A DNA stretch of 10,855 bases from Deltaproteobacteria bacterium (lineage in GTDB: Bacteria > Desulfobacterota_B > Binatia > UBA9968): positions 1-10,855 of the forward strand of contig JAUXIP010000039.1 in NCBI GenBank assembly GCA_030620935.1, in the 5' to 3' direction. The position numbers and the translations under genes are program-made. Shown here one piece after another: positions 6,051 to 10,855 of the stretch (its first letter is position 1; every line of letters starts with the position of its first letter). Below the pieces are notes generated by a model. That model did no database searches and was not told where the DNA came from. It worked only from the letters and a program-made list of their open reading frames with translations.

Positions 6051-6464
6051 ATGAACTCAAGTCATCCAGAGCCGTCGCCAAAGGAGAGGTTTGAGTTTCT
6101 GTACTCGAGCCTGTGCAAGCACTACTCACAGATCCTCGACATTGCGCTAAAGGTGACGGGGTTTCTACTTCTCGTTATGGGCTGGCTTGTCACTTCCCAA
6201 ACAGCCCAGGAATCTCTTAATATATTTCCCTCTCTACGCGGTGTCGGAATCGCTGCTGTGCTGTTCACAGGCCTTTCATTCTCTTTGATCAGTGTTCGTC
6301 TATACAAGAAGTCGCAGAAAATCGCGGCACAACTACAAGATCTCGACTATTTTCCTCGCGATTATTACTCTGATCAGGTCATCGAACGTCGCAACCTTAC
6401 GCTGTTTCTCTTATCTGACATAGTAATGACCGTAGTAACGTGCTCGGTTTTTTTGATTATTTGA
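6051..6464 (+). CDS. Small three-helix membrane protein of unknown function
   Basis: This 137-residue protein has three predicted membrane helices, at about 32-49, 63-83 and 115-137, with the C-terminus ending inside the last one. Between helices 2 and 3 is a polar, basic-aromatic loop (YKKSQK, then DYFPRDYY). I do not recognise the family. The start ATG 6051 has no good Shine-Dalgarno sequence. An AAGGAG at 5999-6004 serves a GTG at 6010 that opens only a seven-codon frame ending at 6033, so translation could be coupled to that mini-ORF or to the preceding gene. The base composition is lower in GC than that of the hydroxylase operon, suggesting a different history. It is convergent with the next gene. 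Confidence 0.6.
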   Translation: MNSSHPEPSPKERFEFLYSSLCKHYSQILDIALKVTGFLLLVMGWLVTSQTAQESLNIFPSLRGVGIAAVLFTGLSFSLISVRLYKKSQKIAAQLQDLDYFPRDYYSDQVIERRNLTLFLLSDIVMTVVTCSVFLII

Positions 6465-6589
6465 GATGGACGCGAAGCATGACCTGCCATTGACTAAGAG
6501 AAAACATCTTGTTGACTACGGACTTGGTGGATGCTGAAGCCTCTGGAAAAATAGCTGAAGCTCTCACCTTGACATCCGTAAAGGAAGTC

Positions 6590-7402
6590 CTATTGCCTTA
6601 ATTTTCGCGGGACTCCTGCTCGGGAAGCTCGGATTTCCAAGTCCCTTATCTTCTTCTCCGTGGCACGCAACCGCGAATCCGCTACCTTACGCACATGAGG
6701 GGAGGTTGCCGTAGCGAGAATTTGTTCAAAGGTCTGTTTGCGGTAGTTCCAGTAACGAAACCTTTGCTGCCACCACTCCAGGGAGCGTCCTTCATGGGGA
6801 CCGGACTGGGGTACCAATATAACTTCATTCTCTGAATGATTTATATCAATTCGGAACTCAGAGAGGAAGTCCATCCCCAGGAGCCCTTTCTCTCCGAAGC
6901 CGGGGTGGATGGCCACCTCCAGGTTTCTGACTTGGGCTCCCTCTAAAGTCAGAGTATTGATCTTAACCTGCGAGACGACGACCGTACCGCCTACTCCCGT
7001 AACAGGAAGGGGATCACCTTTTTCAGGATCAATACCGATGTTCTTGGCTTGAGCCAAGGGGATGACGGTCAGAGATGCCCCGGTATCCAGGATGAATTTG
7101 ACGGGACCTCTACCGTTGACGAGCGCCTCGACGATGATGGCATTGCCCTCACGTGTAAATGGCACGACAAATCGCTGTGACGGCGATGCGGCTTCTGGGC
7201 TAATTGACGAGGTTGAGGGCTGACGGCGATTGGGAAGATTTCTCCTCTCCACATTCTCGCGGGATTTTTTGGGTATGGAGTCGAAGTTATCAGTGAAGTG
7301 CACACCGCCCTTTTCGTCGACCCAGCGGTAAAGTTCCTGAGCATAGAGGGCCGTTGCAAGATAGCAGAGACTGAGAAAATAGATTCCCAAGAGCCGTTTC
7401 AT
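6590..7402 (-). CDS. Exported DUF4124 and retropepsin-like aspartic protease
   Basis: This 270-residue protein begins with a signal peptide (MKRLLGIYFLSLCYLATALYA, likely cleaved after residue 21). A DUF4124 motif follows (ELYRWVDEKGGVHFTDN, 23-39), then a Ser/Pro/Arg linker (about 50-76). Next is a retropepsin-like domain (78-195) with the catalytic triplet D106-T107-G108 in ILDTGAS and the later LLGMDFL strand (174-180). The C-terminal 70 residues are charged and helical, beginning EWWQQRFRYW. Single-motif retropepsins work as homodimers, so a periplasmic or envelope-associated dimeric peptidase is likely; its substrate is unknown. The frame is open upstream to 7552, but ATG 7402 is chosen because it directly precedes the signal peptide, although there is no clear Shine-Dalgarno sequence. 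Confidence 0.85.
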   Translation of the reverse strand: MKRLLGIYFLSLCYLATALYAQELYRWVDEKGGVHFTDNFDSIPKKSRENVERRNLPNRRQPSTSSISPEAASPSQRFVVPFTREGNAIIVEALVNGRGPVKFILDTGASLTVIPLAQAKNIGIDPEKGDPLPVTGVGGTVVVSQVKINTLTLEGAQVRNLEVAIHPGFGEKGLLGMDFLSEFRIDINHSENEVILVPQSGPHEGRSLEWWQQRFRYWNYRKQTFEQILATATSPHVRKVADSRLRATEKKIRDLEIRASRAGVPRKLRQ

Positions 7403-7848
7403 GAAATCGTTGTAAGGATTCAGTGCGTGGCTGATACCAAATAGACAAGATAGAGAATAGCTGACAATGTGGCGTCGGGTCAAACCCGGGCTAGCCCAAG
7501 ACGACCATGACCGGTTTGTATTCCTAGAGGAACTCCGCTTTTCTTTGGACATCTATACAGTAAAACTCCATGTCTACGTAACCATGCGGGTCGGAGCAGG
7601 AATTGAGTCCTTCGCTCTTTGTTGACTACGAACATCGCGGAATAGGTAGGAGGCTTCTTATCTTTTTTGGTAATGAGTTGCCAAAAGTGGTCAAATCCGG
7701 CCTTCTCTAGTAACCGTGCGACAGGAAAAGACAAGCTATTCAAGGCTTATTTCCAACCCCGTCACTGGCAAGGAATTTGCAGATAATAAGCTCAGCACGT
7801 TAGGCAACCATGGTTGCCCAGAGATTACCCCCATAAGAGCATATAAAA
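7403..7848. other. Divergent intergenic region without a convincing gene
   Basis: About 445 bp between two divergently transcribed genes, so it should contain both promoters. One reverse-strand frame (7480-7743, TTG start) has no recognisable family and no clear ribosome site, and I do not call it. Structures seen are a 7-bp inverted repeat GCTTATT/AATAAGC (7745-7751 with 7785-7791), a GTTAGGC heptamer (7799-7805) and a perfect palindrome (7803-7818). No promoter stands out. Confidence 0.4.
7803..7818. promoter_or_regulatory. Perfect 16-bp palindrome, possible operator
   Basis: GGCAACCATGGTTGCC reads the same on both strands. It ends 30 bp before the start codon at 7849, the position expected for a dimeric repressor or activator site of that gene. 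No regulator is encoded nearby, so the assignment is positional only. Confidence 0.3.
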
Positions 7849-8595
7849 ATGGAAACCCTCTACCACGTATTTAGCCTCGCTGCCTTAGTCGCGTTAGTAT
7901 CCTACATTTGGCTGGTTGTCGTCGCCTTTAAAAAGAGTATTGGATGGGGGTTTGCCGTGATGATCTTATCACCTATCACGGCAATTATTTTTGCCATCAA
8001 GAACTGGCGCAAATCAAAAAAGCCTTTCCTGATCTATATCACCACGTCGACGGCCTGTTATGCATATATAGGATACATTTTCGTGTACATGGGCGGTCTT
8101 GAAATGATGGACATGGCACAAAGAATCCAACAGGGCAAGTTTAGTGAGCAGGAAGCCGTGCAATTCATGGAGAAAACCATGGATCGCATGGCTACCTCTG
8201 GGATGCCCGATGAGCAGGAAAAAGGAGAATTGCACGACGTTCAGGCTATCTTTGAACAGATGAAAAAAGGGGTTGTTGACGCAAAAAATAAGGATGCTGC
8301 TCCACTAACGGAACCCAGCACCGGTAGGGCGAGTGTAGCACCAGAAATGAAAGCCGAGGAAAAAGTTGCCTTAGCCGAGCCAACACCGTCGGGATACAAG
8401 CCCATCGCAGTTGCGGATGCCGGCAATTATGTTGGCGCGAGTATAAAAGTGGTTGGCAAGGACGGTGTTGAGCGTGAAGGCATACTAAAAAAGGTCGGTC
8501 CTGACAGATTGGTGCTCGAAACGTGGGTGTACGACGGAACATTTGGCTTTGAGTTAAGACCAGCCGACATTAAGTCACTACAGGTATATCGCTAG
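7849..8595 (+). CDS. Membrane protein with C-terminal small beta-rich domain
   Basis: This 248-residue protein of no family I recognise has three membrane helices at about 5-27, 32-50 and 61-81. A soluble methionine- and glutamate-rich helical region (85-142) follows, then a low-complexity Ala/Glu/Pro linker (145-185) and a compact C-terminal domain (191-248). That domain alternates hydrophobic and polar residues (YVGASIKVVGKDG, then REGILKKVGPDRLVLET) in a pattern suggestive of a small SH3- or Sm-like barrel; this is inference. The start ATG 7849 has only a weak AAGAG (7834-7838) upstream. The gene is isolated, divergent from the protease and convergent with the importer operon. The 3-helix plus linker plus barrel layout suggests a membrane-anchored adaptor, but no function is assigned. 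Confidence 0.65.
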   Translation: METLYHVFSLAALVALVSYIWLVVVAFKKSIGWGFAVMILSPITAIIFAIKNWRKSKKPFLIYITTSTACYAYIGYIFVYMGGLEMMDMAQRIQQGKFSEQEAVQFMEKTMDRMATSGMPDEQEKGELHDVQAIFEQMKKGVVDAKNKDAAPLTEPSTGRASVAPEMKAEEKVALAEPTPSGYKPIAVADAGNYVGASIKVVGKDGVEREGILKKVGPDRLVLETWVYDGTFGFELRPADIKSLQVYR

Positions 8596-8631
8596 TTGTG
8601 AGCATCCCCCCTTTTCGTCAGTTGAAACATG

Positions 8632-8655
8632 AGATCGCCGGACACCCGATCTTTT
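8632..8655 (+). terminator. Possible intrinsic terminator between convergent genes
   Basis: AGATCG (8632-8637) pairs with CGATCT (8647-8652) and is followed by a short T run (8652-8655). The stem is only six base pairs with a nine-base loop and the T run is short, so it would be weak. It is placed correctly to end the transcript of the membrane-protein gene that stops at 8595. Confidence 0.3.
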
Positions 8656-8660
8656 AAGAG

Positions 8661-9335
8661 CTAGCCAGGCGTCAGGCGGCGTTCGAGGTAGCGGGCGTAG
8701 CGGGACATGCCGTAGGTGCAGAGCCAGTAGACGACTGCGATGAAGAGATAGAGTTCGAAGGGACGGATCTCGCGGTTGTTCACGATCTGGGCGGCCTTGG
8801 TGAGATCGAGGTAGCCGATGATAGACGCCAGCGAGGTATCTTTAAACAGGACGATGAATTGAGTGACCAATGCTGGGATCATGTTTTTCAAACCCTGCGG
8901 TAAAACCACGTAGCTCATAGTCTGAACACGGGATAAGCCGGTAGCTGTTGCTGCCTCCACTTGTCCCTTCGGCACCGACTGAATTCCTGCCCTGACGATC
9001 TCGCCGAGATAGGCCGCTTCGAAGACCACGAAGGCAGCGACTGCAACGCCGAATTCCGGAATGGGTACGCCAAGCAAAATCGGGATGGCGAACCAAAACC
9101 AGAAAATCACCATCACCAACGGCACGCCGCGGAAAAACTCGACGTAAGCGGTCGCGGGGATTCTGATCCAGGGAGAGCGGGCCAGTCGTCCTAGGCCGAT
9201 AAAAATTCCTAAAATGAAACCGAGGATGATGGCGGGGACTGCCAGCCGGAGTGTGCCGCCGGCAAAATCGCCGAAGCCCAGAAAGCCCTGGATGATGAGA
9301 AACCCAAAATTATCGACGATGACGCTTAAGTCCAT
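8661..9335 (-). CDS. gltK: Polar amino-acid ABC importer permease (GltK-like)
   Basis: This 224-residue inner-membrane permease belongs to the His/Glu/Gln/Arg/opine ABC uptake family and would form a heterodimer with the product of the adjacent permease gene. It has about five hydrophobic helices. The YVEFFRGVPLVMV stretch (64-76) and the ATPase-contacting EAA loop (EAATATGL, 127-134, preceded by EIVRAGIQSVPKGQ) are typical. Length and sequence resemble E. coli GltK (for example FEAAY...EIVRAGIQS). ATG 9335 is separated from the upstream permease stop by a single base. A GGAG inside the upstream gene's end is seven bases ahead of it, so translation is coupled; GTG 9350 is the alternative. Glutamate/aspartate is the best guess for substrate, but related systems carry other polar amino acids. 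Confidence 0.9.
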   Translation of the reverse strand: MDLSVIVDNFGFLIIQGFLGFGDFAGGTLRLAVPAIILGFILGIFIGLGRLARSPWIRIPATAYVEFFRGVPLVMVIFWFWFAIPILLGVPIPEFGVAVAAFVVFEAAYLGEIVRAGIQSVPKGQVEAATATGLSRVQTMSYVVLPQGLKNMIPALVTQFIVLFKDTSLASIIGYLDLTKAAQIVNNREIRPFELYLFIAVVYWLCTYGMSRYARYLERRLTPG

Positions 9336-9336
9336 C

Positions 9337-10062
9337 TCAATTCTCCGCACGGACGGCTTTAGCGATCAGGCCCGGGATGGCGAAGCGTCGCTCGACCCGC
9401 GCCATGATAGCCGCAATGCTCAAGCAAAGCGCAAGGTAGATCATGGTTCCGGCGGTGAGGGCCTCGAGGGCCTTGGCCGTGTAGGCCTCGATCTGGCGCG
9501 TCTGAAAGGTCAATTCCGCGACGCTGATCGTCAATGCCACGGACGAATTTTTCAAGAGATTCAAGGTTTCATTCGTTGCCGGCGGGATGATCAGACGAAG
9601 CGCGATGGGAAGAATGACAAAGCGGTAGGCCTGGCTCACCGTAAGGCCCGTGGAAAGGGCAGCCTCGATCTGGGTCTTGGGGATTGATTGGATTCCCGAT
9701 CGGATCACTTCGGAGAAGCGTGCACCATGATAGACTCCGAGAGCAAACATGCCCGCTAAAAACTCGACGCCATAGCTAAAAAGCCAATCTTGAATTGCCA
9801 GAGGTAGGAGCGGAGGGACGCCGAAGTACCAGAAGAACATCCATACGAGGAGCGGTACGTTTCTAAAGAACTCGACGTAGAACGTGGCGAGCCAGCGAAG
9901 CGGAGCGAAAGGCACAGTGCGGAGCACGCCTGAGAGAAGCCCCAACGCGACTGCGAGCATCCAGCCCAGGGCCGAGATCTCGATGGTGGTGATGAGCCCT
10001 TGGAGCAGCCATTGGCCGGACTGCCCACTCCAAAGGACGCTCCAATCGAACTCGTAATTCAT
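9337..10062 (-). CDS. gltJ: Polar amino-acid ABC importer permease (GltJ-like)
   Basis: This 241-residue inner-membrane permease is the partner of the GltK-like subunit. Family landmarks are FYVEFFRNVPLLVWMFFWYF (61-80), the cytoplasmic EAA loop (EAALSTGL, 133-140, after EVIRSGIQSIPKTQ) and LIIPPATNETLNLLKNSSVA (157-176), the last closely resembling the GltJ group. There are about five to six membrane helices. The start is ATG 10062, the first methionine in the frame; its upstream sequence lacks a good Shine-Dalgarno motif. The TGA stop at 9339-9337 is one base from the next start. The binding-protein gene ends 297 bp upstream, which is unusually far for this operon type. Confidence 0.9.
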   Translation of the reverse strand: MNYEFDWSVLWSGQSGQWLLQGLITTIEISALGWMLAVALGLLSGVLRTVPFAPLRWLATFYVEFFRNVPLLVWMFFWYFGVPPLLPLAIQDWLFSYGVEFLAGMFALGVYHGARFSEVIRSGIQSIPKTQIEAALSTGLTVSQAYRFVILPIALRLIIPPATNETLNLLKNSSVALTISVAELTFQTRQIEAYTAKALEALTAGTMIYLALCLSIAAIMARVERRFAIPGLIAKAVRAEN

Positions 10063-10173
10063 CTTACTAAGGGGTTCATAAGTATCTTGACACCTGCCTG
10101 ACAGCTTCCTGAAAGCTCGGCACCCTCGGGCCGATCCCTTCGAGCGCGGTCAATGGGCCTATGCCTTGTCGGC

Positions 10174-10201
10174 CACCACCCCATCCGCTCCAAGGGTGGT
10201 G
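10174..10201. repeat. Hairpin in the gltI-gltJ spacer (8-bp stem)
   Basis: CACCACCC (10174-10181) and GGGTGGTG (10194-10201) are perfect inverted repeats around a 12-base loop. In the reverse-strand mRNA this is a stable stem between the binding-protein and permease cistrons. There is no following T run, so it looks like an RNA-stabilising or attenuating structure, not a simple intrinsic terminator. Confidence 0.5.
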
Positions 10202-10207
10202 ATTCCC

Positions 10208-10221
10208 CAGGCCCGGGCCTG
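10208..10221. repeat. 14-bp GC-rich palindrome in the gltI-gltJ spacer
   Basis: CAGGCCCGGGCCTG is a perfect palindrome, six bases from the neighbouring 8-bp hairpin. A further weaker repeat, CCTGTA (10229-10234) with TACAGG (10254-10259), follows. Three inverted repeats within 90 bp suggest structured RNA in this spacer; protein binding to DNA is the alternative. Confidence 0.45.
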
Positions 10222-10311
10222 AACGCAACCTGTACACTCCTGTGCCCGCACTCTACAGGCCTCGCCCCTCGGTTGCCTTATGGCTGCTTACTAATGAACT
10301 CCTTGGGTAAC

Positions 10312-10353
10312 TCGAGACTCACGACTCGCAACCCGAAACTCGGGAGCCGAGAC
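10312..10353 (-). repeat. Degenerate heptamer repeat after the binding-protein gene
   Basis: On the + strand the units read TCGAGAC, TCACGAC, TCGCAAC, CCGAAAC, TCGGGAG and CCGAGAC, six copies in perfect period 7 with consensus YCGNRAC. The tract begins five bases after the binding-protein stop codon in the transcript direction. Within it, CTCGG-GAG-CCGAG (10339-10351) forms a short hairpin that on the + strand is followed by six T (10354-10359), a terminator-like shape pointing into the binding-protein gene. Confidence 0.7.
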
Positions 10354-10357
10354 TTTT

Positions 10358-10855
10358 TTATTTCGGCACCACCTGCATCTCGAGGAAGTGTCGGGTTTCC
10401 TTCGGGAGCGGATAGGGCACTTCTCCCGCTACGCCGAACCATCGGTCGTAAAGTTCGAAGTACTTCCCCGACTCAATCGCTTCCATCAAGCCGATGTTGA
10501 CGAGGTGGCGAAAATCGGAATCGTTTTTTCTCATCGCCATTCCGTAGGGCTCATACGAATAGAAGTCTCCGACAATTCTCCATTCGTCCGGTTTCGGCGC
10601 CTTGGCCTTCAGCCCCGCGAGCTGGATGCCGTCGTTGGTATAGGCGTGAACCTGGCCTTGCGCCAGGGCCTGGAAGGCTGCGGGCTGATCGGGAAACTCA
10701 CGCAAGCGCGCGCTGGGAACCTGCTCGCGGATGATCCTGGCGTTGGTGGAGCCTTGCTGGGCGGCGATGCGTCTGCCCGCGATCGATTTGATCCCCTTGA
10801 TCGGGCTCCCTTTTTTGACCAGGAACTGTGCGCCGGTGACGAAGAAGGTCAGGCT
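10358..10855 (-). CDS. gltI: Polar amino-acid ABC importer periplasmic binding protein (GltI-like, C-terminal part)
   Basis: The frame is open to the window edge and gives 165 C-terminal residues of a family 3 extracellular solute-binding protein, which captures the amino acid in the periplasm and delivers it to the permeases. Typical stretches are TFFVTGAQFLVKKGSPIKGI near the start, then SIAGRRIAAQQGST (the usual L-x-G-x-x-V-x-V-x-x-G-T/S region), FQALAQGQVHAYTNDG, YEPYGMAMRKNDSDFRHLVN and the end YFELYDRWFG. The arrangement follows GltI rather than lysine/arginine binding proteins, though substrate is not certain. The TAA stop overlaps a T-run on the opposite strand. The signal peptide and N-terminal lobe are outside the window. 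Confidence 0.88.
   Translation of the reverse strand, partial: SLTFFVTGAQFLVKKGSPIKGIKSIAGRRIAAQQGSTNARIIREQVPSARLREFPDQPAAFQALAQGQVHAYTNDGIQLAGLKAKAPKPDEWRIVGDFYSYEPYGMAMRKNDSDFRHLVNIGLMEAIESGKYFELYDRWFGVAGEVPYPLPKETRHFLEMQVVPK

Larger units (their letters stand above)
10063..10357. other. Long intercistronic spacer of the importer operon
   Basis: This 295-bp stretch contains no gene. It holds three inverted repeats (10174-10259) and a period-7 tract (10312-10353). It lies between the binding-protein gene and the permease pair on the reverse strand and may set the usual excess of binding protein over permease by RNA processing or partial termination. No confident promoter for the permeases was found. 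Confidence 0.5.

Noticed and set aside
6466..6537. 23-codon ORF (ATG 6466) between convergent genes
   Set aside because: Too short, no ribosome site and no recognisable product.
7480..7743. Reverse-strand 87-residue ORF
   Set aside because: TTG start, no clear ribosome site, no recognisable motif, and a composition like non-coding DNA; also no conserved-looking pattern.
7745..7805. GTTAGGC with an upstream inverted repeat as another attC
   Set aside because: The best R'' candidate (TTCCAAC, 7751-7757) does not pair with it and the arms do not align in attC order; likely chance.

Overview
The window comes from a bacterial chromosome of moderate to fairly high GC. It carries no rRNA, tRNA or taxonomic marker gene, so the organism cannot be named. 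The combination of chromosomal integron cassettes, a three-subunit molybdenum hydroxylase, a DUF4124/retropepsin protein and a Glt-type amino-acid importer suits an environmental proteobacterium or related uncultured Gram-negative lineage. That is inference.

Region 1 (1-1308) is the 3' end of an integron gene-cassette array read on the + strand. Three attC-type recombination sites (105-167, 561-648, 1252-1308) delimit the tail of an AT-rich cassette gene, a cassette for a small three-helix membrane protein, and a cassette for a four-cysteine uracil-DNA-glycosylase-family protein. For the two complete cassettes, the R'' box of the attC is complementary to the first bases of the same cassette, as expected for circularisable units. 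No integrase is in view; by array polarity it would lie to the left.

Region 2 (1309-5446) starts with about 330 bp of non-coding DNA ending in a period-7 GC-rich tract. A + strand operon follows for a CO-dehydrogenase/xanthine-dehydrogenase-like enzyme in the order small [2Fe-2S] subunit, medium FAD subunit, large molybdopterin subunit. The large subunit has PYRGAGR where true aerobic CO dehydrogenase has a Cys-containing active-site loop, so the substrate is unknown. The two intercistronic gaps contain A-rich tracts built of seven-base units, and both the small- and medium-subunit genes stop inside such a unit in the same register.

Region 3 (5447-8660) holds accessory genes with no clear pathway link: a DUF1353 protein, a small three-helix membrane protein, a reverse-strand exported DUF4124 plus retropepsin-like protease, and a forward-strand membrane protein with a small C-terminal beta-rich domain. 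The last two are divergent, separated by about 450 bp with no convincing gene and a perfect 16-bp palindrome.

Region 4 (8661-10855) is a reverse-strand polar amino-acid ABC importer: partial periplasmic binding protein (gltI-like), a 297-bp spacer with three inverted repeats and a second period-7 tract, then two tightly coupled permeases (gltJ- and gltK-like). The ATPase gene is not in the window.

The most distinctive signals are the cassette array and the period-7 intergenic tracts. I did not see evidence for a complete novel defence or catalytic system.
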